From the NCBI GenBank assembly GCA_020854055.1, contig JADZGD010000102.1, positions 1 through 64,000 on the forward strand: DNA of 64,000 nucleotides, in the 5' to 3' direction. Below the pieces are notes generated by a model that was given only the letters and a program-made list of their open reading frames with translations, was not told where the DNA came from and made no database searches. The translations under genes and the position numbers were made by a program. Origin of the DNA: Bryobacterales bacterium. Lineage in GTDB: Bacteria; Acidobacteriota; Terriglobia; Bryobacterales; Bryobacteraceae. The first letter of the stretch is position 1; each line of letters begins with the position of its first letter. Shown here piece by piece: positions 34,323-43,664 of the stretch.

Positions 34323-35633
34323 ATGTTGAGCGAGAGCTTGAAAAAGATGGGCGTGGTAGGGGCCGGGGGCGCCGGGTTTCCCACCTACGTCAAGGCACAG
34401 TCCAGCGTCGAATTCGTACTGGCCAACGGCGCCGAGTGCGAACCGTTGCTCCACAAAGACGTTGAACTGATGAAGCGCTACCCTGCCGAGATCGTCTCCG
34501 GTATGGAGCTGATGATGTCGGCGGTCGGCGCCAAGAGCGGGAAGTTCGGTGTCAAATCGAAGAATCCGAAGGCGGTCGAGGCCATTGCCCCCAAGGCCAA
34601 GGCAAGCGGCATCGAGATGGTGCTGCTCGGCGATTACTACCCGTCGGGCGACGAGTACGAGTTGGTCTACTCGGCCACCGGGCGGCTGATTCCCGCCGGC
34701 GGGATTCCGCTCCAGGTGGGGTGCGTGGTGAACAATGTTGAGACTTTGTACAACGTCCACCAGGCACAGCAGGGCAAACCGGTCACGATGAAGTTCTTGA
34801 CGGTAGCCGGCGCGGTGCGGAAGCCGTCGTCCTTCCAGGTGCCCGTAGGAACATCGTTTGGGGAACTGATCCGCCTGGCCGGGGGCGCGATTCCGCCGGA
34901 CTACGGCATTTTCGTCAGTGGCCTGATGATGGGTTCGCTCACCTTCGACCAGGACGAAGTAGTTACCAAGACGACTGCCGGATTGATCGTGCTTCCACGG
35001 GAGCATTACCTGGTAACGCGCAAGTCACAGCCCAAGCAGGCTCGCGACCGGATCGGGAAATCGGCTTGTGACCAGTGTACCTACTGTACGGAATTCTGCC
35101 CGCGCTATCTGCTCGGCTATGAAGTGAATCCGCACAAAGTAATGCGCAGCCTCGGTTTCACCCTCACCGGAGAGATGAAGTGGAACCAGTGGGCGGAGTT
35201 GTGCTGCGGTTGCGGCTTGTGCACACTCTACGCCTGTCCGGAAGACCTGTTCCCAAAAGAAGCTTGCGATGGCGCCAGGGCCGACATGAAGGCAGGCGGC
35301 ATCAAGTTTGTCCAGACCAAGCCGGTGCGCGTTCATCCCATGAAGGAATCGCGCCGCGTGCCGCTGGCCATGCTGCGCCGCCGCCTGAAGGTGGAAGAGT
35401 ACGATCGCGATACGCCCTATGCCGACCTTTCCTTCTCTCCCTCCCGGGTTCGAATCAAGCTTTCCCAGCACGTCGGCAAGCCTGCAACTCCGGTAGTGGC
35501 AAAGGGCATGCCGGTGCGCGCCGGCGACACGATTGCGCAGGTAGATGGCGATACTCTCGGCGCAAACATCCACGCCAGTATCGCCGGGTCAGTGGCTGAA
35601 GTCGCAGATACCTATATTGAAATCCACGCATAG
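34323..35633 (+). CDS. pduS: PduS/RnfC-like flavin and iron-sulfur electron-transfer protein
   Basis: The start is set at the ATG at 34323 (MLSESLKKMGVVGAGGAGFPTYVK); a TTG three codons earlier is possible. The 436-residue product matches PduS: an RnfC-type N-terminal NAD/FMN domain (GAGGAGFPT, LANGAECEPLL, VVNNVETLYNV), an SLBB domain (LTVAGAVRKPSSFQVPVG, in residues about 155-215) and two [4Fe-4S] motifs (CDQCTYCTEFCP and CCGCGLCTLYACP). A C-terminal barrel-sandwich domain follows. In the propanediol microcompartment PduS moves electrons between NADH and a corrinoid or the shell. It lies 9 bp before a PduT-like shell gene. Confidence 0.9.
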   Translation: MLSESLKKMGVVGAGGAGFPTYVKAQSSVEFVLANGAECEPLLHKDVELMKRYPAEIVSGMELMMSAVGAKSGKFGVKSKNPKAVEAIAPKAKASGIEMVLLGDYYPSGDEYELVYSATGRLIPAGGIPLQVGCVVNNVETLYNVHQAQQGKPVTMKFLTVAGAVRKPSSFQVPVGTSFGELIRLAGGAIPPDYGIFVSGLMMGSLTFDQDEVVTKTTAGLIVLPREHYLVTRKSQPKQARDRIGKSACDQCTYCTEFCPRYLLGYEVNPHKVMRSLGFTLTGEMKWNQWAELCCGCGLCTLYACPEDLFPKEACDGARADMKAGGIKFVQTKPVRVHPMKESRRVPLAMLRRRLKVEEYDRDTPYADLSFSPSRVRIKLSQHVGKPATPVVAKGMPVRAGDTIAQVDGDTLGANIHASIAGSVAEVADTYIEIHA

Positions 35634-35642
35634 TGAGACTCC

Positions 35643-36194
35643 ATGGCGAAGAATTCCATTGGTTTGATTGAACTCGGCAGCATCGCGGCCGGATTTCTGA
35701 TTACCGACGCGATGCTCAAGGCATCGGATGTGGAACTGGTGCTCTCCCGCAGCATCTGCTCCGGTAAGTACATGGTGATGGTGCGCGGCGAGGTCGGCGC
35801 CGTTCAATCGGCGGTGGCGGCGGGCGTTGAAGCTGGAAATTTTTCGGTCATCGACAGCTTCGTGATTGCCAATGTCGACGAGACGATTTTTCCCGCCATC
35901 GCGGGCATCACCAAGGCGGAACGCCTGGAGGCGCTGGGCATTCTGGAATCGTTCTCGGTAGCCAGTCTGATTGAGGGAGCGGACGCGGCCGTGAAGTCGG
36001 CTGCCGTTCAACTGGTGGAACTCCGCCTGGCGATGGCGCTCGGTGGAAAGGCATTCGCCACGCTCACCGGTAGTGTAGCCGCGGTGAACAGCGCCATCGA
36101 GTCGGGAGCGGCAGTCATCGCCGCGAAAGGACTGCTGGTGAACAAGGTTGTGATCCCACAACCCCGGCCCGAACTGCTCAGCGAGGTGTTTTGA
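35643..36194 (+). CDS. pduT: PduT-like tandem-domain BMC shell protein (BMC-T)
   Basis: The 183-residue protein has two BMC domains: residues about 4-85 (SIGLIELGSIAAGFLITDAML, given here as IGLIELGSIAAGF) and about 96-180 (SVASLIEGADAAVKSAAVQLVE, given here as SLIEGADAAVKS). Such tandem proteins form pseudohexameric trimers in microcompartment shells. The pore-side loop SRSICSGKYMV puts Cys39 where PduT has the cysteine that holds a [4Fe-4S] cluster at the trimer axis. With the PduS-like partner it forms the electron-conducting pair of a shell. Its last 17 bp overlap the convergent peptidase gene. Confidence 0.93.
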   Translation: MAKNSIGLIELGSIAAGFLITDAMLKASDVELVLSRSICSGKYMVMVRGEVGAVQSAVAAGVEAGNFSVIDSFVIANVDETIFPAIAGITKAERLEALGILESFSVASLIEGADAAVKSAAVQLVELRLAMALGGKAFATLTGSVAAVNSAIESGAAVIAAKGLLVNKVVIPQPRPELLSEVF

Positions 36195-38304
36195 CAGCGC
36201 CCCCCTGATCCGGCTCCATTGCCTTCAACAGAAACGCGTAGTCAAAAGCCACTTCCCGGAAGCGTTCATAGCGGCCGGAAGCGCCGAAGTGACCCGCGCC
36301 CATGTTTGTTTTCAGCAATAGCAGGTTGCCGTCCGTCTTGGTCGCGCGGAGCTTCGCCACCCACTTTGCCGGCTCCCAGTAGGAGACGCGCGGATCGTTC
36401 AATCCGGCGGTCACCAACAACATCGGATATTTCGTGGCCTTCACGTTGTCGTAGGGTGAGTAGGACTTCATGTACTCATAAGCCTTCTGGCCGGCGATCG
36501 GGTTTCCCCATTCTTCCCATTCGATAGCGGTCAGCGGGAGCGTGACGTCGCTCATCGTATTGATCACGTCGACAAATGGGACCCGGGTCACGGCCGCGTG
36601 GAACAGATCCGGACGCATGTTGAGGGTAGCGCCCACCAGCAGCCCGCCCGCGCTGCCTCCCATGATGGCCAGTTTCTCCCGCGACGTGTACCGGGCCGAG
36701 ATCAGCTTCTCGGCGCAGGCAATGAAGTCCCGGAAGGTGTTCTTCTTGCTCATCATCTTGCCCTCATCATGCCAGCGCTCGCCCAGCTCCGAGCCGCCCC
36801 GGATATGGCCGATCGCGTATACAAAACCGCGGTCGAGCAGGCTAAGCCGCTCCGATGAGAACGATGGCTCAGACGGCATCCCGTAGGCACCATAACCGTA
36901 GAGCACCGTGGGGTTGGCTCCGTCCCTCGCAAGGCCCTTGCGGTAGACAAGTGAAATGGGGATGCGAGTGCCGTCGGCGCTGGTGGCGTAGATCCTTTCG
37001 GTCTGATAGTGAGCCGGATCGTAACCGCCCAGCACCTCGTATTGCTTCTTCAACTCGCGGGTCCGCGCCGTCAGGTTGTAGTCAAAGACCGAAAGCGGAG
37101 TTGTCAGCGACGTGTAGCGGAAGCGCAGCGTGCCGCTATTGAAGTCGGCATTGCCGGCCGGAGCCACGGTGAAGGCCACTTCGGAAAACTCGATGAAGTG
37201 GCTGGCGCCGCCGTCGAGATCCAGCACCTGGAGCCGCCGCAACCCGTTGCCGTTGCGTTCGGTGGCCACCAGGTGATGGCAAAACATTTCGATGCCTTCC
37301 AGGTACGTACCCGGACTGGCCGCCAGCACGTCCTGCCACCCGGTTCGGGCGGGATTGGCTTCCTCCACCCGCACCAGGCGGAAGTTCTTGGCCCGGTCGT
37401 TGGTGCGGATGTAGAAGTGACGGCCGTGGTGTTCCACCGAATAGCGAATGTCGGGGCGCCGGGCGTAGAGCACGCCAAACTTCCCCCGCGGCTGGTCCGC
37501 CTTCAGAATCCGGTACTCGCTGGTGATGGAACTCTCCAGCCGCAGGAAAAGGTAGGCGCGGTCTTTAGACCGCAGCACGCTCAGATTGAACCGCTCGTCC
37601 GGTTCGTGATAAACCAGCGCGTCCGCCGCCGTCTCTCCCAGAGTGTGCCGGAACGCCTTGTAAGGGCGCTTGGCGGCATCCACTGCCGTGTAAAAGAAAG
37701 TCTTGTTGTCCGCGGCCCACTCGATACCGTAGTGGGCGCCTGGAATCCGGTCTGCGTACACTTCGCCCGTCTCCAGGTTCTTGACGTGGATGGTGTATAC
37801 CTCATCTCCTTCGGTGTCGATCGAGTAGGCCATCAACCGCTGGCTGGGAGAGATCTCCACATCGCCGATGCGGAAATAGTTGTGCCCGGCGGCGAGACTG
37901 TTTTCATCCAGCAGTATCTGCTCGGCGGCGTCGAGGCTCCCCTCTTTCCGGCAGTGGATCCGGTATTGCTTCCCGGTCTCGGTCCGTGTGTAGTAGAACC
38001 AGCCGCCGTAGAACGTGGGTACGCTGAGATCGGTTTCCTGGATACGGGCGACGATTTCGCGGTACAGTTGCTGCTGGAGCGGCTCGCTAGACTGCATCAT
38101 CGCAGCCGTGTACCGGTTCTCGGCCTCCAGATAGTCCAGTACCTCGGGATTGGTTTTTTCGCGCAGCCAGGAATAGTTGTCGATGCGTACCTCGTGATGC
38201 TGTTCGATCTTTCTGGGGTGTTTTGCGGCAACGGGAGGCTGCGCCGCGCCCACGGAGAGTGTAGTCATTGTAAGTAGGGCAGACAGACGATCGCGAACCT
38301 GCAT
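36178..38304 (-). CDS. S9A family serine peptidase, oligopeptidase B-like
   Basis: The 708-residue product has an N-terminal beta-propeller of the prolyl oligopeptidase type and a C-terminal alpha/beta hydrolase domain. The catalytic Ser is in MGGSAGGLLVGA, the Asp is likely in GLNDPRVSYW and the His in GAGHFGASGRYERF. The N-terminus (MQVRDRLSALLTMTTLSVGAAQ) could be a signal peptide. Oligopeptidase B cuts short peptides after Arg/Lys; specificity here is inferred from the length and the layout (DNYSWLRE near the start and FAEYARTEP-like PAHYQTERIYATSADGT split later). It converges on the PduT-like gene with a 17-bp overlap. Confidence 0.9.
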   Translation of the reverse strand: MQVRDRLSALLTMTTLSVGAAQPPVAAKHPRKIEQHHEVRIDNYSWLREKTNPEVLDYLEAENRYTAAMMQSSEPLQQQLYREIVARIQETDLSVPTFYGGWFYYTRTETGKQYRIHCRKEGSLDAAEQILLDENSLAAGHNYFRIGDVEISPSQRLMAYSIDTEGDEVYTIHVKNLETGEVYADRIPGAHYGIEWAADNKTFFYTAVDAAKRPYKAFRHTLGETAADALVYHEPDERFNLSVLRSKDRAYLFLRLESSITSEYRILKADQPRGKFGVLYARRPDIRYSVEHHGRHFYIRTNDRAKNFRLVRVEEANPARTGWQDVLAASPGTYLEGIEMFCHHLVATERNGNGLRRLQVLDLDGGASHFIEFSEVAFTVAPAGNADFNSGTLRFRYTSLTTPLSVFDYNLTARTRELKKQYEVLGGYDPAHYQTERIYATSADGTRIPISLVYRKGLARDGANPTVLYGYGAYGMPSEPSFSSERLSLLDRGFVYAIGHIRGGSELGERWHDEGKMMSKKNTFRDFIACAEKLISARYTSREKLAIMGGSAGGLLVGATLNMRPDLFHAAVTRVPFVDVINTMSDVTLPLTAIEWEEWGNPIAGQKAYEYMKSYSPYDNVKATKYPMLLVTAGLNDPRVSYWEPAKWVAKLRATKTDGNLLLLKTNMGAGHFGASGRYERFREVAFDYAFLLKAMEPDQGGAVKTPR

Positions 38305-38361
38305 GAGTGTAGCGTAGCAGGGCGGCGCAGGAGCAACGGAGGCGCGGAATGCGCGAACGGC

Positions 38362-39192
38362 CTACACAGCGGCGCTGCCGGGCACCCTGGCGGTGGGGTT
38401 GCCGGGTTTCGGCTTCAGGAAGCTGTCGTTGCCGTCAATCATTTTTGCGCCGGTTGCCAGGATGGCGCTGTCGGGCACCTTGTGCAACGGCGTGTAGCGT
38501 GGATGGTGCGAGTCCTTGTACGGATCGTTGCTGGCGGCGTTATAACAGCAGATCAGCGACCAGCGAGGAAACTCACTCGTGTTTGCCGCCGAGCAGTGCA
38601 GTAGATTCGAGTGGAAGAAGATCGCCGTTCCAGGCTCCATCTCGCAGTAGACCAGTTCCATTCGCTCGGTAGCGGCTTTGACGCGTTCGGCATCGGCTCC
38701 CGTTTGCTGGCCGGCGAGTCCATGCTCGATACGCCCCATCCGGTGAGAGCCTTTCAACACCTGCAGGCAGCCATTGGCCTTCGTGGCAGGGTCCAGCGCG
38801 ATCAGGCAACTGGCCATGTCCGGGAAGAGACATCCATTCTGATACCAGTAGCCGTAATCCTGATGCCACTCCCAGGCGCCGCCGACGCGCGGCTCCTTCA
38901 AGGTCATTTTGGAGTGATAGTGGTAGACCTCGCCGCCCAGCAGGTCCTCCATTCGATTGACGATCCGCTCGGTTCGGGAGACGATGCCAAACAGGTCGTC
39001 GCCCGGGTGATTCCATAGCGAGAGCCGGGTCTGGCGTCCGGAAGTGTCCTGGACGCCAAAGGCGTGATCCAGCATTTGATGGTCGTTTCTCGCCGTCTCC
39101 AGGATCAGCGATGTCTCTTCACGGCTGAGCAAGCCGGGCACAAAAAGATAACCGTCCTGCTGAAACTGACGAATTTCCTTCTCGCTTAACAT
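38362..39192 (-). CDS. Phytanoyl-CoA dioxygenase (PhyH) family protein
   Basis: The 276-residue product is an Fe(II)/2-oxoglutarate-dependent oxygenase. It opens with [20 protein letters not shown], here the [10 protein letters not shown] core of the family. The iron ligands are His and Asp in [10 protein letters not shown] and a distal His in [11 protein letters not shown]; the Arg of RWSL may hold the 2-oxoglutarate. The substrate is unknown: relatives hydroxylate ectoine, phytanoyl-CoA or small secondary metabolites. No ectoine synthesis genes are in the window. It is followed after 57 bp by the S9A peptidase on the same strand. Confidence 0.88.
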   Translation of the reverse strand: MLSEKEIRQFQQDGYLFVPGLLSREETSLILETARNDHQMLDHAFGVQDTSGRQTRLSLWNHPGDDLFGIVSRTERIVNRMEDLLGGEVYHYHSKMTLKEPRVGGAWEWHQDYGYWYQNGCLFPDMASCLIALDPATKANGCLQVLKGSHRMGRIEHGLAGQQTGADAERVKAATERMELVYCEMEPGTAIFFHSNLLHCSAANTSEFPRWSLICCYNAASNDPYKDSHHPRYTPLHKVPDSAILATGAKMIDGNDSFLKPKPGNPTARVPGSAAV

Positions 39193-39243
39193 GGCGGGCA
39201 GCCTCCTCTGTTGCCGCTATTATACGGTGGCGCGCGGTTGCTT

Positions 39244-40110
39244 TCAAAGCCAGTTGAAGCGCCGCAGTACCCAAAGCAGGATGATGGTGCTACTCGCCAT
39301 CAATCCGGCTACCACCAGCACGCCGCCCGGAGTCTCGGCCCAGGGCAGGTGCTTCACGTTCATTCCGTAGAACCCCGAGATAACCAGGGCCGGCAGTGCG
39401 ATGGTGCTTAGCACGGTGAGCACCTTCATCACCTGGTTGGTGCGATTGGCCACGCTCGAAAGATAGATGTCCATGGCCCCGCTCAGCAGGTCCCGCTGCA
39501 TCTCTACAAGATCCAGGTTGCGCGCCAGGTGATCGTACACGTCACGCAGAAATGGCAGCAGGTCGGCCCGTATTAACGTGGACTCGGTGCGTTGCAGATG
39601 GCCGGCCACGTCGCGCATGTTCTGAAGCACGCGGCGCATCACAATCAACTCGCGCTTCAACTGGAAGATCGTCTCCACGGTTGCCGGAGAGGCATCGTCC
39701 AGTGCCCGGTCCTCCAGCGCGTCGATCATGTCGCCGTAGCGGTCCAGCACCGGAACGTAAAGGTCCACCACACTGTCCAGCAGGCGATAGAGCATGTGGT
39801 CCGGCCGTTGTCCGTTGGTCCTTGCTTGGAGTCGTTCCAGCAGACCGGCCGTACAGCTTGCCCCATCTTCATCGACGGTGATAACGTAATCCGGCCCTAC
39901 AAAGACGTCCAGGTCCGTAATGGATAGCGTGCCGTCCTTGGTGATTTCCACCGGCTTGACAACGACAAAAAGGTATCCATCACCCTCTTCCACCTTTCCA
40001 TTCTGGTTGCCATGACGGCAGTCTTCAATGTGCAGGGGGTGGAGGCGGAACTCTTCCCCCAGCCGGTCGAGTTCTTCGTTGTTTGTTTTTCGGATGTCGA
40101 ACCATCTCAT
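39244..40110 (-). CDS. corA: CorA-family magnesium/cobalt transporter
   Basis: The 288-residue protein has an N-terminal alpha/beta cytoplasmic domain, a long helix (residues about 140-220) and two C-terminal membrane helices. The diagnostic motif YGMNVKHLPW sits between them. CorA homopentamers carry Mg2+ inward down the membrane potential. It is a little shorter than the E. coli protein. It lies 8 bp downstream of queA on the same strand, so the two are probably cotranscribed. Co2+ or Ni2+ transport by this member cannot be excluded. Confidence 0.93.
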   Translation of the reverse strand: MRWFDIRKTNNEELDRLGEEFRLHPLHIEDCRHGNQNGKVEEGDGYLFVVVKPVEITKDGTLSITDLDVFVGPDYVITVDEDGASCTAGLLERLQARTNGQRPDHMLYRLLDSVVDLYVPVLDRYGDMIDALEDRALDDASPATVETIFQLKRELIVMRRVLQNMRDVAGHLQRTESTLIRADLLPFLRDVYDHLARNLDLVEMQRDLLSGAMDIYLSSVANRTNQVMKVLTVLSTIALPALVISGFYGMNVKHLPWAETPGGVLVVAGLMASSTIILLWVLRRFNWL

Positions 40111-40117
40111 AAGATCC

Positions 40118-41185
40118 TCAGAGAATCAGCATACAATCGCCGTAAGAAAAGAACCGGTAGCGTGATTGGACTGCGTGCCGGTACGCGGCGAGGGTCAACT
40201 CGCGGCCGGCAAATGCCGACACCAGCAGCAACAGACTTGATTTGGGAAGGTGGAAGTTAGTCAGCAACGCTCCGGTGACGCGGAAGTCGAATCCCGGATA
40301 GATAAAGATATCCGTCTCACCCGAGGCGGCGTGGAGCCCCCCCGCGCGGGCTACCGATTCCAGCGTTCGAACCGTCGTCGTGCCTACCGCTACCACGCGC
40401 CGGGCTGCGGCTGCGGCAGCGGCATTCTCGGCGCTGAGCCAATAGCTCTCCGCATGAAGCGAGTGATGCCGGAACTCCTCTTCATGAATCGGCTGAAAGG
40501 TTCCTAATCCGACGTGCAGGGTGACAAATGCCGTGGATGCACCCGCCGCGCGGCAGCGCTCCAGGACCGCCGGGGTGAAGTGGAGTCCCGCCGTTGGCGC
40601 GGCCACCGAACCACGCTCCCGGGCGAAGATGGTCTGATACCGTTCCCGGTCCTGCGGCGCGTCCGGACGGTGGATATAGGGCGGTAGCGGGACGTGTCCA
40701 ATCCGGTCCAGTTCCTGGTAGATGTCGCCTTGGGTCTCAAAGCGGATCGTGCGCTCGCCCAGTTCGCCGCGTCCGGTAATCGCGGCGTGTAGCGCCGGTG
40801 AGAACTCGATGCGTTCGCCGGTGCGCATCTTACGTCCGGGACGCACCAGGGCTTGCCATGTCCTTGAATCTTCCGAAATGGCGCGTAGCAGGAAGACCTC
40901 CACCCGTCCGGAAAGATTCTCATGCTGCTTCGGATTATTGCGCCCCACCGGCAGCGCAAAGACCCCGGAGCGGTGGCCGAACAGACGGGAAGGGAAGACC
41001 TTGGTGTCGTTGAGGACCAGGCAATCGCCGGCCCTCAGAAACCGGGGAAGGTCGGCAAACCGGCAATCTTCCCACGTTCCGGTATCCCGCCGCACGACCA
41101 GCATCCGCGACGCAGCGCGGTCGGCCACCGGCTCTTGAGCGATCAGGTCTTCAGGTAGGTGATAATCGAAATCAGAGAGCGTCAC
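40118..41185 (-). CDS. queA: S-adenosylmethionine:tRNA ribosyltransferase-isomerase
   Basis: QueA transfers and isomerises the ribose of SAM to make epoxyqueuosine in tRNA. The 355-residue product has the family blocks [37 protein letters not shown]-like [16 protein letters not shown] and TTVRTLES. The C-terminal [19 protein letters not shown] motif appears as [13 protein letters not shown]. The length matches the family. It starts 50 bp from the divergent tsaD. Confidence 0.96.
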   Translation of the reverse strand: MTLSDFDYHLPEDLIAQEPVADRAASRMLVVRRDTGTWEDCRFADLPRFLRAGDCLVLNDTKVFPSRLFGHRSGVFALPVGRNNPKQHENLSGRVEVFLLRAISEDSRTWQALVRPGRKMRTGERIEFSPALHAAITGRGELGERTIRFETQGDIYQELDRIGHVPLPPYIHRPDAPQDRERYQTIFARERGSVAAPTAGLHFTPAVLERCRAAGASTAFVTLHVGLGTFQPIHEEEFRHHSLHAESYWLSAENAAAAAAARRVVAVGTTTVRTLESVARAGGLHAASGETDIFIYPGFDFRVTGALLTNFHLPKSSLLLLVSAFAGRELTLAAYRHAVQSRYRFFSYGDCMLIL

Positions 41186-41235
41186 GGCTTCTTTTCAATT
41201 GTCGCATTCACCGTTCGGAGCGACGGAGTATCTCA

Positions 41236-42318
41236 TTGCGTATCCTCGGCATCGAGTCCTCGTGTGATGAAACGGCGGCGGCTGTCGTCGAAAACGGGGA
41301 GCGTGTGTTGTCTTCGGTTGTAGCCTCGCAGTTGGATACTCACGGAAAGTACGGCGGCGTAGTGCCGGAACTGGCCTCCCGGGAACATCTGCGAGCCGTG
41401 GTACCGGTGGTGCGGGCTGCGCTGGAGCAGGCCAGGATTCGATTGGAGGATCTGTCGGCAATCGCGGTTACTGAGGGTCCGGGTCTGGTCGGTTCGTTGC
41501 TCGTGGGTATTACTTATGCCAAATCGTTGTGCTTTGTCTCTGGAGTGCCGCTGATCGCGGTAAATCACGTCGAAGGTCACATCCATGCCGTAATTCTGGA
41601 GGCTCGGGGACGGGGTGAGGTAATTCCATTCCCAACCCTGGCGCTGGTGGTGAGCGGCGGGCACACTCACTTGTTCGAATGCCGTGCGCCCGGCCAATAC
41701 CGCCTGCTGGGGAAGACACGCGACGACGCCGCCGGCGAGGCGTTCGATAAAGTTGCTAAACTGCTCGGTTTTGGCTATCCCGGAGGACCGGTGGTGGACC
41801 ATTTGGCTCCCTTCGGTAACCCCACGGCGATCCGGTTCACCCGCGCCAAAATGAAGGGCAATACGAACGATTTCAGCTTCAGCGGACTCAAGACCGCGGT
41901 TCTGCGCTGGGTGGAGAGCCGTGGCATGGAACAGGAAATCGAGCGGCGGCGCGAGTTGTTACGAACCAACCCGAGGCCGGCTCCGGAGCAGTGGCTGGAA
42001 GTAACACCGGCACCGACTCTCGACCTGTTGGCCAGTTTCCAGCGGACGGTGATTGAGGAGTTACTGCGGCACGTGGCAAGGGCAGCCGAACAGATCGCCG
42101 CGGCGTCGATCATCGTCAGCGGAGGGGTAGCCTGCAACTCCGGCTTACGCCAGGCGGCGTCCGCCGTGCGGTTGGGTGTGCCGGTCTATTTCCCCACGCC
42201 GGGGCTGTCCACCGATAACGCCGCGATGATTGCCGCCGCCGCCTTCATCCACCTTGAGCGAGGCGACTTTTCCGCAATGTCGCTCACCGCGCGGGCAAAT
42301 CTTCCGTTGGTAACGTAA
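41236..42318 (+). CDS. tsaD: tRNA N6-adenosine threonylcarbamoyltransferase TsaD
   Basis: TsaD acts with TsaB and TsaE to put threonylcarbamoyl on A37 of ANN-reading tRNAs. The start is a TTG at 41236 with GGAG nine bases upstream. The 360-residue product begins [18 protein letters not shown], an ASKHA-fold phosphate-binding strand. The metal-binding pair is in NHVEGHIHA, and VVSGGHTHL and [16 protein letters not shown] are also conserved. The family typical length is about 340. No tsaB, tsaC or tsaE is in the window. Confidence 0.96.
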   Translation: MRILGIESSCDETAAAVVENGERVLSSVVASQLDTHGKYGGVVPELASREHLRAVVPVVRAALEQARIRLEDLSAIAVTEGPGLVGSLLVGITYAKSLCFVSGVPLIAVNHVEGHIHAVILEARGRGEVIPFPTLALVVSGGHTHLFECRAPGQYRLLGKTRDDAAGEAFDKVAKLLGFGYPGGPVVDHLAPFGNPTAIRFTRAKMKGNTNDFSFSGLKTAVLRWVESRGMEQEIERRRELLRTNPRPAPEQWLEVTPAPTLDLLASFQRTVIEELLRHVARAAEQIAAASIIVSGGVACNSGLRQAASAVRLGVPVYFPTPGLSTDNAAMIAAAAFIHLERGDFSAMSLTARANLPLVT

Positions 42319-42412
42319 GATTAATTACACAGTATATTTTGGCCCTGAATAATCAACAGTTTCTATCATTTTGCATTTTCATTTCAGGACCGGCGTGGTA
42401 CGTTTGGAGCAG

Positions 42413-42760
42413 GTGAAGGACTCGCGACGCAAATCCGGAAAGTCGGCTAGCGTACTCTCGCGTCTGCGTACTTCGAGACAAAAGCGGGGTATCTCACTCG
42501 AGGATATCGCGGAGCGCTCGAAAATCAGTCTGTTCTTCCTGAAAGCAATCGAAGCCGGCGAATTTGAAAAGCTGCCCGGCGGCATATACGACACCTGCTA
42601 CCTGCGGCAGTATGCCGCACACATCGGTTTCCCCGAAGCTGAGTTGTTTGCGCTATACCATTCCCACGCCCACCCCGCCACGCAGGATCACCCGGTTCGC
42701 TCGGTTTCCGCCAGGAACCGTTTGGTGGACCTGGTGAGCAGTTGGCTCGGCCATAACTAG
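42413..42760 (+). CDS. Small RodZ-type helix-turn-helix protein
   Basis: The start is uncertain. The GTG at 42413 has GGAG just upstream and gives 115 residues (KDSRRKSGKSASVLSRLRTSRQ...); a TTG at 42371 would add 14 residues. The core is an HTH_25-type domain: RGISLEDIAERSKISLFFLKAIEAGEFEKLPGG, cited here as SLEDIAERSKISLFFLKAIE. The YLRQYAAHIGF phrase is the RodZ signature. There is no membrane segment or periplasmic part, so it is a lone HTH domain, not a full RodZ. DNA binding is inferred. It sits between tsaD and the Mrp gene. Confidence 0.75.
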   Translation: MKDSRRKSGKSASVLSRLRTSRQKRGISLEDIAERSKISLFFLKAIEAGEFEKLPGGIYDTCYLRQYAAHIGFPEAELFALYHSHAHPATQDHPVRSVSARNRLVDLVSSWLGHN

Positions 42761-42818
42761 CGCCGCCGCTGGTGTGGTGTCGAACAAATCCCCAAATCGG
42801 TGTTGCTAAGATCGGAAT

Positions 42819-43652
42819 ATGGGACCAAAACCGACGGGCGACAAGCCGAAGCTGGCGATTCCTGGGGTACAACACATAATAGCAGTGGGCTCGGGCAAAG
42901 GCGGTGTGGGCAAGACGACCGTTTCGGTCAATTTGGCGGTAGCTCTAGCCGGCAAGGGTTACCGGGTGGGTCTGATGGATGCCGATGTCTACGGTCCGAA
43001 CGTACCGCTGATGATGGGTACCCGGGAGCAGCCCTACGCGCTTGGGGAGCGGATTCAGCCGATCGAACAGTACGGACTTCGGATCATGTCGATGGGCTTC
43101 CTCAGCCCGGGCGACAAGCCTCTGGTCTGGCGGGGCCCGATGCTGCACAACGTGATCCAGCAGTTCCTGCGAAACGTGGATTGGGGCGAACTGGATTACC
43201 TGATTATCGACTTGCCGCCCGGCACCGGCGACGTGCAACTCTCGCTGATGCAGACAGCGCCGGTCAGCGGCGCTCTGATCGTGACCACGCCGTCTGACGT
43301 GTCCCTGGAAGACGCGCGCAAAGCCGTGCTCATGTTCCGCCAGGTGAAGGTGGAGATTCTTGGAATGGTGGAGAACATGAGCTATCTGGTCTGCCCCCAC
43401 TGCCAGGAGCAGATCGATGTCTTCAGCCATGGCGGCGGCCGCCGGACGGCGGAACAGATGGGGGTGGAACTGCTGGCGGAATTACCACTCGATCCGGAGG
43501 TGCGCAAGGGCGGCGACACCGGCGCGCCGGTAGCCTTAAAGGACGGCAACGATTCCCACGCGGCGGCGTTTATTCAGTTGGCCGGCCGGGTGGTGGAGCG
43601 GGTACAGTCGCTCGCGGTAGCGTCCGGACCGACGATCGAGATCAGCGACTGA
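42819..43652 (+). CDS. Mrp/NBP35-family iron-sulfur carrier ATPase
   Basis: The 277-residue P-loop protein carries the deviant Walker A GSGKGGVGKTTVSV and the family blocks LMDADVYGPNVP, MSMGFL, VWRGPML and IDLPPGTGD. Two cysteines in LVCPHCQEQ form the CxxC that holds a bridging [4Fe-4S] cluster at the dimer interface. It lacks the N-terminal MIP18/DUF59 domain of E. coli Mrp. It probably carries Fe-S clusters to apoproteins. It is 58 bp downstream of the HTH gene on the same strand and converges on tadC. Confidence 0.94.
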   Translation: MGPKPTGDKPKLAIPGVQHIIAVGSGKGGVGKTTVSVNLAVALAGKGYRVGLMDADVYGPNVPLMMGTREQPYALGERIQPIEQYGLRIMSMGFLSPGDKPLVWRGPMLHNVIQQFLRNVDWGELDYLIIDLPPGTGDVQLSLMQTAPVSGALIVTTPSDVSLEDARKAVLMFRQVKVEILGMVENMSYLVCPHCQEQIDVFSHGGGRRTAEQMGVELLAELPLDPEVRKGGDTGAPVALKDGNDSHAAAFIQLAGRVVERVQSLAVASGPTIEISD

Positions 43653-43664
43653 CCGCGGCTGTGA

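Noticed and set aside
37009-38277. 422-codon plus-strand frame under the S9A peptidase
   Set aside because: Antisense shadow; the peptidase on the minus strand has its full catalytic triad.
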